Counted from the stretch's first letter, positions 1 to 14,566 are shown. The stretch: 46,419 nt of DNA from Saccoglossus kowalevskii (GCF_000003605.2 NW_003128864.1:633997-680415), one strand, 5' to 3'. A program made the numbers and translations. Notes: a model not told the origin generated them from the letters alone.

Positions 1-723
1 GTACTGTCTTCGTGCATACTTTGAGGTATCCTCGTAATAACCTTATTATTATACATCTTTTCCTTCCAATGATACATCATGGGAATGCCGAAATCCAAAA
101 TGTTTAGAACAGAATCAGCGAACTACTTTGTGTGAAGACCGGTCGTTCCCTGGTGGCAGCCATGTTTGTTTTTATTATTAGAAGCCGCTAACGCACGTAA
201 TCATTCCATATTTGGAATTTGCATTTCCTAATATGGTATGATGAAAATACCCTATAAAATACCGCAAAATTACGGCACACTGTAACTTATGGTGTTGCGG
301 TGATAGATGTATAATAATATCATTTATAACCTCCTAGAGTACATGTACCACAGGTTAATGCTAATCTCAAGTCGTACAAATTCTTGGAAACATGGACACC
401 AGCGAAAATACAAACAGGTAACCAATATAAAAAAACACCAGTGTTACTAGGAGTGTCACAAGTATCGTTTCTGCGAGTTTTTGGTCTTTGTTTTCACCGC
501 GAGGGTTGCCAGGCGGTAGAAAATGCCCGGATGTCCGCCCCCGAGGATAGGCAGAGGGAAAAAACGTTTACCTGCCTATATATTTGATGATCTCAACTTA
601 TCTTATGCAAATCAATCTATTTTTATTCATACATGCACACAAAAAGGAAATTACTTGAGCAGTCAATGTGTTAATCTGCATAATTGTGATGTAAATAAAC
701 TGTTAAAAAGTAGTCCATGAGGA

Positions 724-855
724 TAAAATAAAATAAAATAAAATAAAATAAAATAAAATTAAATTAAATAAAATAAAATTAAATTAAATTAAATTATTAA
801 AATTAAATTAAATTAAATTAAATTAAATTAAATTAAATTAAATTAAATTAAATTA
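724..855. repeat. Pentanucleotide microsatellite AAATA / AAATT
   Basis: About 132 bp of uninterrupted 5-bp repeats. It begins as AAATA (or TAAAA) units and switches to AAATT units, with mixed units at the switch near 765-800. Confidence 0.95.
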
Positions 856-1767
856 CTAAATACATGTATGCCAACACGATGTTTACTGGAAACATTTTTT
901 TCTCTACCTTATAATACACTAATTATAGATGATCAAATGAAAAGAAAATGAAAACCTGTAGGGTGTACGCACACACTGTAGACATGTACTTAAGTATAAA
1001 CACAATGTAGGAACCAGTACTTTAACATCATACAATTAAAGATGGGTTCAGCGAGTGTGAAATCAGTAAGAAATAAACTAGTTACAACCTTGAGGCAGTT
1101 GACATGTAGACTCAAAGAGGTCTGAATAAATGTACCATACACGTGCCACATTGTGATTTGGCAGGGTAAAGTTGAAGTGAAATGACTGAAAGTATCACTA
1201 AAAGTAATATATCACTTTTCTGATCCATAAAGGGAACAATCAAAGTTGCTCTGCATTTGCATAGGAAACAAAAAAAAAAGAATAAAATGCACACATGCAC
1301 ATTGCTGCCACTATTTTGCCTAATTAGTCATTCCTAGTTAATGTATCTCAAAATGTAAAGCTAGGCACTTTAAGAACACAAAACCAAAGCTCCTGGTAGA
1401 GATGTTTGTAAATTTGATATGATGGAACACTAAAACCCCCTTCAATGGATCCATTTGACCAATACAGCATCCATTCTATTTGGTACAAAGTGTGACATTT
1501 ATTGTCAGCGTGAAAAAACGCAATGTACCAAAACCAAAATATGGTTAAGACTTTCAAAGCATGCACAACGGAAGCTATATGCACTACCATGACCGGCAAT
1601 AAGGGGAAGTAAAGTTGGATAAATATTATTGTATCAAGTTACTTACACTTTCTCATACAGAACATAAAAACGAACAATTACAGAAACAGCATCCAAGTAA
1701 TCCATTCTCTTAGGGTATGGAAGAAAAATAAATTTAACAACCACACTAATTTGTATAATACTAGGAT

Positions 1768-1942
1768 TACTTTAAAATCTGTATTAGAAGCTACGGCTTC
1801 TATTAAAATGAAACGGAAGGGATGCGGTTTCTATTAGAGAGCATCTACACATATGAGAAAGGAATTTTTGGTTCTCAATTGTTCAAAAAGAATGGGTGCG
1901 ACTTCTATTAGAAATGCGACTTTTAATACAGATTTTACGGTA
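1768..1942. mobile_element. Small inverted-repeat element (MITE), copy 1
   Basis: 175 bp bounded by TAC(T)TTAAAATCTGTATTA at the left and TAATACAGATTTTACGGTA at the right, imperfect terminal inverted repeats of 19 bp. The outermost TA on both sides suits a TA target duplication, as in Tc1/mariner-type MITEs. The interior holds repeated motifs of the form TAATAGAAGTCGCACCC. It matches the copy at 13736-13866 in opposite orientation over about 100 bp. Confidence 0.75.
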
Positions 1943-4900
1943 TTCATTTGTTGCTTAGCATCTCCTTTTTCAATAAGTTTACTAAATGTTGCACAATGTA
2001 TATTATTTAATAACTTCAGCATCAAAATCCAGTTTCAGCTGTGGCCACCAGATACAGAAAATTATACAGTTGAGCCTATACTACTACCTTGGATTCATAT
2101 TGTATCTCAAATTAAATTAAATTTTGTATTTACTATAACAGAGAGGGTGGGGTAAAATAACTCAAAGGGTCACTCACACTTATTGCATTTTTGGTAGTAT
2201 GGATCCTACTATCGGCTAAAAAATGTCTTTTGTTTTCCTGTAAAACAAGAAGACTCTTCCTAAATTGAACAAAAGAAGGCACTTAACTTCGGAATTGGTG
2301 TTAGCATACCAGGATGTGTGACCTTCAGGGGTCACAAACACTGCTCAGAATAGGTGTCAAACACCTGTAAGAACGCCCATCCATCATAAGGGTGCATGAA
2401 ATTTGATTTGCTGCAAAGGTCATGATACGATGATCTCTATGTATTAACTCTGTGATGTGTGAACTATTAACGTGATGAATTATTTGAAACTAGAATACAT
2501 CTCAAACTGGGGAATGTTGGAAATACCTACCATCCTCTACTTTGAAATATTTTGTGAATATGCGAATACAAGTTGTGTGTGCATACATTAATATGTCTAC
2601 ATTGACTTGAACTGTTGAGTTTGATCACCTGTTGAACTATACACAAACACTGTGTTCTAAATTAAACAGAGAACACACATCAATTGTGATGTAACATTTA
2701 CAAAGGGAAAGCAGACCATATGTTCATGGCAGGATATAAATCTACTGAGAACAATAACAGGTGATATGTATTCATACATGGCTTTGCTACGTGCAGGGGT
2801 TATACTAATGGGAGTTGATTCACATTCTACTAGAAACAGGTGCATATGATGTGCTATAGGACTACGATTTCATAAAGTCCATCCAACTCCTGTTGCAACA
2901 TATGCAATTAAACACCTGTGATACTACCCCCGGTAAATCTGATAATGCAAACTGCAGCTTAATTGCATTAATCCTAGCCTAGTTACCTTATTATTATGCA
3001 GCCCTCTACATACTAGTCTGAAATTATTGTCTCTATTTTGCTCATTAACCACTTAATTAGGAAGTTACATTTAACCAGGGCTACACTAATCCAGATAAAT
3101 GGACCTGTAGGGGCTTGTGCTATAGAGATGACGAGTTTTCAATTCAGATATAGTTTCTCTACCAAGAATAACGGTTTTTATTGCTGGTGTCTTTTGTTCA
3201 ATTTGGAAAAGGTTGACCAATTATGTTTTATAGAATCAAGAATTACCCCACAACACATATTAAAAAGTATATTTGCTAGATTTTATTTTTACTGAATTTC
3301 CCTTCAGCGCAAAAACATTCACGCAAAAAGTATTTTACAGTAATGTATACTTGACTGTAGCAGGGGGGATCACATGTTATTTACAAAGTGGCTTGTATTT
3401 ACATTCTTGCTATCAGAAAATTCCAAATATTTCTAACAAGTCATTAATAAGACACATCACATCATGCTATCTCTTGCTATTCATAGTTGCCTTTACCTCA
3501 GGTGATCCAATCACACCACTACGGGACACAGTACCTGCTGGTAATGTACTACACTGATGTACATAACACCTAAATATAGACAAAAATATATTACCAGTTT
3601 TCTAATTGATAAGCACACATGAACACCGGCCTAACAGACCGTTATACTGCTGTTATTGGTGAACAAATTTAACAAATGTATATTGACGAGTCAAATTTGA
3701 GTCCAACAAAATATTGCTTGCCATCTATTTCCCAAACAAGATTGCTAACAAGATACCATTTGACAGTTTTAGAGACAAATGAACCCACAACTACCAAAAA
3801 CTCTAAACTTGTTTTGCAAGTTGAATCCCTAAAATGTAGTATTTACAAATCCAGAGCTACATGCCAGTCATGAATGAACAATGAGGTGGGGAGGTACATA
3901 ACCTGTTGACCATATAGAATGACATCAAATAAACAATTCAAACGATAGGGCAAAATTGACAGTTAACCTCTAAGACTAAGACTAAGAGCACCAGCTGAGT
4001 ATTTTTGTTCCATTATGGGGTCAGAGAGTATTAAAAAAAACATAGCAATCAAAATAATCAGCTCAACGTCACTATTTCTATAGGTCCAGTACTATGCCAT
4101 AGACATCGTTGGTTGTTGTTGTTTTTGTTCAAGGACAAGACTAGGTGACATTGAAATGGATGCTTTTCATAGCGACATGCACTGTACTACTGTATACTTA
4201 GATAGATTGAACTGCTTGGATTAAGTACAAGAAACAGGTGAGGTAAACTAATCCTTGACACAGATCTCGTTGCAACGCACAATATAGTGGTGTTTTTATC
4301 AATGAAACATATGGAAAATTCATAGATAGCAAAATACCATATTTGGCATATTTGCTCTATTAGAAGCATAAGTTCATAAATAAATAAATTAATGAACCTG
4401 CACAAGTTTAGGGATCCCATCAAAACAAATTGATTGAGACTCAAATACATTTCTAATGAAGCAAATTAGGAATGATGGCTTATCAACCTCATTGCAATTA
4501 ACGTATTTGCTCTATTAGTAGCACTTACATCAATTAAAGGTATGTATAAAGTAAAAATAAGTAATACATTGTACTAACAATTCAGTTAATGAGTTTTTAG
4601 GTTTATATGCTCTTCTATTGAAGTTACACTTCTAATAGCGTGAAACATGTTGATTCTGTATTGTAGGTAACATTATTACCTTCGTAAGTTTAAAATATTT
4701 TCCACCTGGGGGGTGAAAAACTGTGGACAATAATGTTGTGGTAGGGTAGGGTGGAGATAACAAGACGATCATAATATATTTAACAACTCTAGTGATTTTT
4801 CCTGTGACCACATACCTAGAGGTGGGGAGAGTCAGGGTTTATATTGACTAATGCATTATTACAAACACAAAAAATAGAAAAGAATAACTAAAATTATTTC

Positions 4901-7900
4901 ACTATTATAGACAAGCGCAAATTTATATCAAAAGAGACATTATTATTATTAAATCCTACAATGTTTGAGCCCCTCCCGTCTTCCATCTTTGTCCACCAAT
5001 AAAGCCTATTGTAGTAAGTAATTAAACACGACTCTTTAGCGACAATTTATACAAAAGCAACCGTGTAATTGGGTCACCACAAAAAAGCAAAGCATTTGAA
5101 TGTATTTGAAAATGTCCTTGGATCAAAACAGTATGGTAACATTTTTTGCAATTGTATTTTCTTTCTTTTGTATGTACTGTATTGTAATCAGGGGACAATA
5201 GTTGGAATGTGGCATCGCATATAGAGCCTTCAAGTAATGGTCACCCAGAGACAGTATACATGTATCTGTCCATCAAACAAACTCACTCCAAAGTTCAATT
5301 TGAAAGTCCTAAATTAACGAGGCAAAAGAAAGCGTGCACCAATGTCTTGCCAGATCTTGGTGTTTTTTTTCCACTATAAATCAATATCAGTAAATCATAA
5401 CATGCACATTATATTGAAAGATATACCGATACTTGTACATTCAAAGAATTTGTGAAATAAATTAATTTCATTATAACCAGTGATTTATTCTTAAAACTTG
5501 TTAAGACTTTATATTTCCCAACATGCATTGCTGAAGACTATCAAAATGGCTTATCAAAATAGTTTTGCTGACTATCAAGGTTGGCTGGTTGCCCAAGTAG
5601 AAATTACAGGCTGTCTTTTTCTATAGCACATACATTCATCTGACATGCTGGGGAATTATAGTTATTTTTTTTGTCAGCAGAATGAACAATAGCTGTTAAT
5701 AAATACCCATGCACAGATACCCCCCTAACGGGTGATACAAGTCTGGCTTACATAAAGAATGCTAACAATAATGCTTCCTGTAGACTAAAATGTAGATTGG
5801 TTTCAAAATTTCATACTGAAATAGATTTACTGAAACATGAATTATGAATACATAACTCTCCGACAACCTGACAATTATTGGTATTTTATTTTGCGGATCT
5901 GTCCCATGTGGTACGTTGTGAATAACGGATTAAGTGTCTTCACCCCATACCTCCTAAATGTGGCGTAGCCAACTCCCATTATGATACAACACTGTAGACA
6001 CTGTAAGTACCGTATTAGTGCTGCATGTCTAGTTTGCCCAATAGATACACAATGATTGAAGATCACTTTGAACTTTTCATCAAGACTTCAATACATAGCT
6101 CAAGCAGCATGATGGACCATATTTTGGGCTTATTTGAGCCTGCTTATTTGGCCAGTAAATATATAACTCTTCCCTTTAATAAGAAACAATATGGCAACAG
6201 ACCGATGAAATATCTGTCATCGCGTTACAAAACAAAGCAGGAAGTTACTCTATACAAGACAGCCTCTGGGGCACCAATAACAGATTTTATACGGATCAAC
6301 AACGTTCAGTGCTAGACAAGTATTTTGACATATCCACTGGGGTCTGAATCATACACATGTGTTTGTAAACTTCCAAATTAACTAATCTAAAAGATAGAAA
6401 GCTATGAGAGGAATGTCACACCTGGCTAACTGCTGTTCATCGGGTCCTTGTTTTACATGACAATTGTTTGCCATACAAATATGCACCTAGTGCAAACATG
6501 TATGTTATTAAGTTCAACCACACGTCAAATGGTTGTGCCAATACTACAACGCCCAATTACATGTACATATACTGAAGTCTGTTTGCTTGTTTGATATTGA
6601 ACCAAGCCGACTGGAGGCACCTACAAAACACTGGTATGAGACAATCAATCCACTCCAGTCAGACTGGCAGACTGATGCCAAAGACAGACATGTCACGTAA
6701 ATACAACAAGAGTCCTCCTTTCATTGTCAGGTGAACTATCTTGACTGGAAATATTTTATCACTGATTCAACAAATTGAGCCAAAAAGAAGAAAGCACCTT
6801 AGCCTTCTTTTAACAAAAATTATCATTGAAACATTATATACATTTTCTTAATGAACTGAATAGCAAATAAAAACTAAGCAACCATCAGAGAATAACACTT
6901 GTTGTCATTGGTTGCAGTATAATAACACTTGAACTTTCAGCCAATTAGAAGCAACATTTGTCAACCAATAGGCACTGGCCCTCAACATTGTCACAAATCA
7001 AATGACAGCATGGAATGCAAAATTATGGCAACAATGTTGATACAATACCCCCCACTCCCAAATAATGTGAGAGGAGTCAAGGAACAAGCCTTACTATCAT
7101 GAGCAGGCAAAAAATTTTAATGATGAGAATCCTGGTTGCTAAAAGCATTATACCACTAACAAAAGACTGCACAAGACAGGAAAACTCAATAAAAGTAAAA
7201 AAACAAACAACCATTAATAATCAAAGAACAAGATGAATTTTTTTCCCTAACAATGACGGCTATGCCAAATCACGTGCAAGAAATTCATCATCGAACTGTA
7301 ATCATTACCAATAACATCGCTTCCTTAAACCAGTCTGTCAAATGACAACTTGGCGTAAAATTGTGATTCGACCATGCTTGTTGGCTTTTGCCATCCTCAC
7401 AAAGGGCGCATCCTGTAATATGCTCAATCCATGCAGCGTTCTATACTCCTGTCCCACAATAGCCGCTTTCTGAGCGCTCTTAACACGCCGCATGCTACAT
7501 TAACCTTTCTAAAACGACGTAACCTCATAATGTCAGAATGTTCGTTTCATCGTATTCAGTCACCAGGCAAATGAACAAGATTTCATTGTAATTAAATTCA
7601 CTCTGTTTGTGAATGATATTAAATTTTTACAACAATGCATCAGTGTGCTATTATTTGAGACATTCAACTTGGATGTCTTCGTCATGGCTTTACCACTCAC
7701 TAATTGTGAATTTTGTCCCCAGACTGTCAATACCTAGGAGCAAAGGTAGGTCAAATTATGTGAATAGTTTCACGCATACTTTCTCTACCATAATAAAAAA
7801 GCATAGCTGAAATTCCCTCCACGCAATACAGATCTAGTAGGCGTAATGAGATTACTTTTATGTCATTCCTTGATACAATAGAATAAAAGGGTCTATACTA

Positions 7901-9438
7901 CGTATAAAAAGGAAAAACTCTGATAGATGATATGCAGCATGTTAAAAATGAAAAGCAGTCGCATCCTTTTGTGACTATAGATATATCCTTAGTTTATTTT
8001 CCATTCAGGTAGCGATCCAGAAAGGAATATTCTGAGTATAATCCATTGCCTGTGAAACTAAAATTTTCCTTTACAAAATTTAAACACCCAGTCCAGAAAA
8101 TTATTACAAAGGGTAACCTTGACATGAGCATCACAATTTGAAATATTTGACTCATGCTTTGATACTCATTCAAACTACTTCTTGCTGTGTTCATATCTAA
8201 AACAAGTGGGAGTTTATTCATGAAATATTGAAAATTTACTTTCAGCAGTAAAAGACTCTGGGGTGTGGGGTGCAATAGGACAAGTCAAGGATAAGAAAAA
8301 AATATGAATCAGCAAAAACTACCAACTTCTATCATGGTGCTTTATTCAACAAGTGGTGATCACACTAATTTTTGCTGAATTGAGTTGATAATTTATTTTA
8401 ATTGATTTGGCATACTAAACTACATGCAAATCAGTGGAAATTTTCACTGAATTTTATTTTCAGCAAAAATAATCTTTTAAAAGTATACTGAAATTTAGTA
8501 ATGAGTAAAATTATTAACTCTCATTGGTTAAGCTGAATAGTTCAATTCTGAGTGTGTATTTGGTTTTACATTCTACCTCCTTGCCATGTGTGACTTTTTA
8601 AGCAATGAATATATTTATTGACTAAAATGACTGCATGATATGCCATGCATGCATCAGGCCCACTCACATTTAAGCAAATACTCAACGTTAATGGTGAATT
8701 AAATGGCACTACTTTTCAAGATTGTTATCTAGCCTCAATGGTTTAATTTAAACAATTTATATATAAGATGTCATTTCTCCTATGTATACATTGCATATAG
8801 CTACTGATAAAAGAAACTTGTTTTGGAAACTTCATTGACAGTTAGGTTAATTGTTATTGGTGGATTGATGTATTGTGGGTACTCATTCTGTTCTTTGACA
8901 ATTCAACGCACTTAATATTCATTTTTAAAGCTTTCTGAAGAGGAGTCTATTGGATTTGAATTGATAAGCAAACACTAGAAAGAATAGAAAATGTTCCACA
9001 AAATACAAAAAAAAATGAACAAAGTATCAACTCAGGCGCTGATAATAAGAATGTCACAAGTAAGCACCGACAGGAATTACACAACCGTGAGCAATATAAG
9101 TTCAAGGTTATTACCAAACTCGCATTCCATTTGTGTATCAATTAAAGTTATATGTCTGTCTGGTAACACGGTATTCTACGCTTCAATATTAGTATAGTGG
9201 TAAATTAAGATTAATTTAGTATCCCTTGCTTGCAATGTAACAGGAGGGTCAGGGCCAGACACAAAGGGTAGTCCTATAGCCTGGGACAAATAAAATTGAC
9301 ATTCAGACAACTAAATATAAACACACATGCCTTAACAGACTACAGTAAATATATAGGCTACAAACATTTTGGACAAGTGAGTTTCAAATTTAATGTCCTG
9401 ATGGTAGAGAACCATCTCAATCTGCTATATGTAGTCCA

Positions 9439-9560
9439 TGCTTATGTACATGGTAGGGGACCACCCGAATGGTGCTTACAATGTAACAGGATGGAAAACC
9501 AAGCTGAACTGCTACCACATGCTTACAGTGTAACAGGATAGAGAACCACCCAAAGTGATA
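9439..9560 (+). repeat. Short degenerate tandem repeat
   Basis: TGCTTA begins three related segments at 9439, 9473 and 9520. They share TGTAACAGGAT(G/A)GA and ACCACCC in part. A fourth trace, TTGCAATGTAACAGGAGGG, stands near 9230. The copies are short and uneven in length. Confidence 0.5.
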
Positions 9561-12500
9561 TGATATCCTCTATAATTTACAATGTTACTGGCTAATTATC
9601 AGTATTTGCAGTATATTTAAATCTTGTCATCTATATTTGAATGCATAGAAAATATAAATTTTATTTGCTACATTATTTGTAACATGATACAGTAATATAA
9701 TATCATATTATTTACCACATATTGCATGTCATTATTACCCTATAAAATGGTAAATGTTCAGTGACCCCTGATGGCTTCATGACAGGTGTCAAGCCCTTTT
9801 AATGTTTTAACCATAGAAATAAATGGCTCGATTGCTGTGTTTTCCCTGATGTAACATGAACCTATGAACTCCTACATGATTAAACATCTACCATATGATG
9901 TAGTGGATTTCAGGTTGCTATATGTATTGGCTGACAATTGTTTTTATCATTTACGTATACATGTATTACAGATACCCTCCTTTGAATTTTATTCATGGAT
10001 AAAACCTTAAGAACCATTATGGAGGATGGAGAGGAGAGAGAGGGAGGGAGGAAAAGAAGGGTGGGTCAATGCTCATAACAGACAAATAGTGAAGCAAAAT
10101 AAACCAAATGATTTAGGTATGAACTGAACAAAATTAATTAATGATGAAGCGATGCACGGCTAAAATTATTAAAGCATTCGTAATAAAACAAACATCTAGA
10201 CAATAGACAAGTTTCTAATTATAGCTGGTTTCCCTGGAGTATATTTACACCAGGTAACAGCGGAACGAGGAACTTGAAACTTATCAATAAAGCTGTACAT
10301 GTTTATTCTCAGTAACATTTTGTTTGAAGCCATTGACATAATTGGAATATTCTGCGTAATATAGATAATAAATGTAACCTTTACCACATTCGCAAAATAT
10401 AGGCGTTAGTAGTTGATTATTGATTATGTCATTGATTATTTTTATAGATTCAAGTATGGAATCTCGCAACATTCAACAACAATATGACAAAACAAAAACA
10501 ATATTCTATGTGAAACACATTCTAATCTGAGATTTACACAAGACTCTTAGTTATTTCCTGTATAACCATTGTTTCTAAACCTTCAGAATTTTTTGAACAA
10601 CTATTTTTCTAATGTTGCCATAGTGTCCGAGAATCAGAAGTTTAAACAGTAATGCACAACAGGATTTATTATAATAATAATAATTTATTCATAATGTAGT
10701 CAATAAACAGTACAGTATGTCTATTGATGATCAGCATATCTCATCACTACAACCAACATAACACTCAAAATAAATTCTGTGCTTCCCTAACCCTACCTAA
10801 CCATATTTTAATAAGTATTTAATATTAATATTATTTATGGAAATTAGGTATTTTTATATCAAAATAATTATTAATAATAATTAGCACCTGTATTAGTTGT
10901 ATTAGAATATACATGTAACATACATCGGAGAAACATACTTAGACGTTATATTTCACTTCTGTACACAATGTAGTTTAACTATGACTATGTTATAACAAAA
11001 AGTGTACAACTCATTAGGGGGAAGAAAAAAAAAAAAACAATTTAAATCTCCCCCTATCCGGTATTACCTGGAAACACCAAATTTAGTCTTATCATGTTGC
11101 ATTTTGAAAATTAATGACAAACTAATAACAATTATGTATGAAGGTTTGGAGAATGTAATGAGGTGTTGTACAGAACTAAACAGTTGACACAGCACACCAA
11201 CAACCTTGCACGCATGGTACATCAGGTTTTTTCCCTTTATTCATCTATGGTTAAACTAACCATCTATTTGCAATTACAAGGCATGATGTATAAATATATA
11301 CAAGCAGATGCAGACAATGACCTGATTTGAATACAATACAAACAACCTTGTTTTTTTTCAATGTTATTCATTTGTTCACATGATATTTCCTCATGCAGTG
11401 GCATATTTCTATGTGTTTTCTGAATCCTAATTGTTGATACCGTTTCAAAACAGAGGGTGTGTCATCGCCTGTGACCATAAATAAACAATTGTTCATGGTC
11501 TTGGCATGTAGATCTCGAAACAATCACATACCTTTTCGTACACAAGCACTACTGAAGACAAAAAAACAATGAGTTTTCTTTGTAATATACAGTAGGCGTA
11601 CCATATCAGCGTTTCTCTCTCTGCATCCAAATATCATTCACCATGGAATGTTTCATAAAGATGAGGTGCTAACAGATTCCGTATTGCTTGAGTGGTGACA
11701 CAAGATTTTAAAGTTCTCACCTGTCCAGCATAAACTTTGTGTAATTGACAACATTTTGTCATGTTCTACAACGTTAATTGAGATTGTACTTGCCTTGTTT
11801 TAATTTAAAGGGCTGATCTGACCACGCTTTGAGTAAGAGTGAGCACGTACTTCATTCATGTATACTCCTTAAGTAGTAACACATTATTAGTATTAGCGGT
11901 TTTTATGCCTATCGAGTGTTTCTACGCATTTGTATTATACATTCACCGTAGGAAGGCTTAGGCACGTTTGTTATTGTGGTGATACTGTTAAGATATTTTG
12001 ATTGACTGCTGCCAAATAGAGAATTACTTATGATTGTCGGTTATACATGTAGTATTTGACAATTTTGATGCAACAAGTTTGGATGGTTACCACAATCTTG
12101 GCATAATGAGCAATTTGAAAGGAGCGACTTGCACTAATTGTAAAATACCTGAGGTTAACCAATTAAATTCCCAGCATAGGTAGCGCTAAGATGCATTTCT
12201 TTGTAACTGACATTTCACTGAACTGGGGCATGCCCTCTCACTTGGGGTTAACATATCTAGGTAACAAGAAATAGCTTCACTTAGTGGAAACCACCAAAGT
12301 CTAATAAGAGTATTGACTGGAAATCATTTGTAATGAATACCATGACCACCTGCAAGTGCACCTTTTATAAGATTATACACTTGAGTACAGGGATGGCATA
12401 AAACCATTGTGTGTATGCATAGAGACAGGAGGAGTGTCATCACCAGGCAATCAGAGCTTTTCTCAGCCATCTTGGTTAGTCAGAAATTGATACTAACATG

Positions 12501-13539
12501 GCAACTCTATGCTAGCTGTGGTGGAGGGGTTTCCCTTATTGTTTTTTAAAATGATACATTGGTTGTCTATTAAATGATTGGTATCACAACAAGGAGGATT
12601 CACATAGAAGGGGTATGGTATTGGGGGGGAATTGGGGGGGTTATAATTGCTGGGGCTGTATCATAAAGTGCCACAGTTGCTCCCTACTAGGGTTATGGTC
12701 GATATGGGTCCCATGCAACATACAGACAATGCTTGTAAATGACATTGTTTGTTTACATGAAAAGTTACACTGTGTAGCTTTAATTCTCAAGCCATTCTTA
12801 TTATGGTACATACAAGGTAATAATAGCATCGTCAGAAAAAACATTAGATTCTGTTTTGATTTAGCAGCTCCAGAGACTGTGCACTCAGAATATCTACCGT
12901 TGGAACAATGTACAAATCATCCATGTATATGCTACATGTTTAGTATACCAAATCACCACGAGTCCAGATCTGGTAGAGTCTGGTTCATTGATATTCAATC
13001 CCGGATACAGAAAAAGTCCACAGATTGGCTGACCAACAAAATTAATTTACCAACTATGTAAAAATTTTCAGGCTTCAAGGAATGCCTCATACATACATAG
13101 GGAGTAATTCAATCTCAGCTAATCTGTGAAAGACTTTACCAGTGTATAGAAATAAATCTCGCCTGAATTAACACAAACTGAATTTAAGAAAAATCTATGC
13201 ACGGTCACGATCATGATAACATGCGTTGAAAATTAGATTCTAGGTACCTGCGGTATACACGGCAAGTTTAATTTGGCAGATGCAGAGACCATATTCTAGC
13301 AAGACACCGACTGATGTTCGGGTCAAGAAAGAAAGGATTACGAAGAGTGTTTTATTGCTACAGACAAGTACCTGTTCAGCTTGAGGCAGTCTATTGTAAG
13401 CTAAAACAGAATTCACACCCAGAGAAAAATAAACATGTTTACATAGAGGTTGATCACAAACATCATGCAATGCTGAGTTTACATCAGAATAAAACTACTT
13501 GCCTTGAGAGAAAATCTATAAAACAAGTGTAAATCACTG

Positions 13540-13589
13540 AAGTTGAAAGAATCCACACACAGTCTGACTGCACCTGATTCTTTCAACTT
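13540..13589. repeat. Perfect 14-bp inverted repeat (hairpin)
   Basis: AAGTTGAAAGAATC (13540-13553) and its complement GATTCTTTCAACTT (13576-13589) flank a 22-base loop. It lies about 150 bp before MITE copy 2 but is not part of its terminal repeats. Confidence 0.85.
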
Positions 13590-13735
13590 TATTTCACATT
13601 TTGTCATCTGTGCTCTAAGATAATGAAGATTTCTTTAACAACCATTACTTGGGTACAAGGACAATTCAATATTTCTGTTCTTTGCATTATAATCATATTA
13701 TTGTTATGTCTTGTTTATCAGCCATCATCATCAAG

Positions 13736-13866
13736 TACTGTAAAATCTGTATTAGAAGCCACATCCCTCACAGAAGTTGCACCTATTCTTTTTGAGCAAT
13801 TAAGAAGCAAAAATTCACAATTCCTCGTGTGTAGATAATCCAATTTTTAATACAGATTTTACAGTA
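13736..13866. mobile_element. Small inverted-repeat element (MITE), copy 2
   Basis: 131 bp with perfect 19-bp terminal inverted repeats (TACTGTAAAATCTGTATTA and its complement). If TA is the target duplication, the repeat proper starts CTGTAAAATC. It is shorter than copy 1 by one internal segment and inverted relative to it. It encodes no transposase and would need one in trans. Confidence 0.8.
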
Positions 13867-14292
13867 ATAGATAATTTTCCAACAATAAAGTGTGGCTATT
13901 TCGAGCTAGGGATTTTTGAGATAAATTCTTGAAAAAAAAAATAAAAAATAAAAAAAACACTCACCTTATTAATAAGATAATGATTTTTTTGTCAATCCAG
14001 CCTACAACAAAAGTTGGTTCTACACGCAATTTCAATCCAAATAAAAATGCAATATTCGTTTCACTTACACAAGTTTATGTCAATACAAGACATACTTGAA
14101 TAATTATTGTACTTTGTAACAAGTGCGAGGCCTGGATTTCACAATATGTAAATTACCGTAGCAACCACCAGTTTGCACATGTTATTTGGTATTACATGCT
14201 ACGTCCTCTACTTGGCGTTTGAGGTTGCATGCCACTAGGCATTTTCAACAGACAAATTTACTGAAAGTATGCTGAAGTTATTGTTAGTAAAC

Positions 14293-14308
14293 TTTTTTTT
14301 TTTTTTTT
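14293..14308. repeat. Poly(T) run
   Basis: Sixteen consecutive T residues. Nothing around it marks it as the tail of a retrotransposon. Confidence 0.9.
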
Positions 14309-14566
14309 GCAAAAAAATATATTCTGTATCAGTAGATGCTGCAGATATATTAAAATTAGATTTTAAAATTAAATTCCCCAATGATTGACCACCATATTAA
14401 GTTCACAGCAAGTTCATGTTTTTAGTACTACATTTATGGATACATCAACTTCTAAGTTCGTTAAATAAAATATAACATTAACTCTTTCACGTAGCTTTAA
14501 TTTTGTTACTTTTTTAATAAACACCATAGGAGAAAAAATTTACAGCATTATTACGATCTTCAAGGT

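Noticed and set aside
7325-7500. Minus-strand open stretch with coding-like composition (QKAAIVGQEYRTLHG near 7450)
   Set aside because: About 54 codons between stops, no family recognised, no splice signals that fit, and it does not match FHOD.
8100-8180. Minus-strand SMSQIFQ, resembling the FHOD SLKQIFQ motif
   Set aside because: Flanking residues do not match FHOD and no acceptor or frame continuity fits.
11535-11620. Possible FHOD exon on the minus strand (GCAG acceptor, about 29 open codons with ETLIWYAY, GTATGT donor)
   Set aside because: It only faintly resembles the FH3 stretch ETIQWLYTLI. Given the near-identity of exons 1-3, a true exon should match far better, and the pyrimidine tract is poor.
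12615-13061. Plus-strand open frame of 148 codons, among the longest in the window
   Set aside because: Its composition looks random, it starts in G-run DNA, no domain is recognisable, and about one frame of this length is expected by chance in 46 kb of such DNA.
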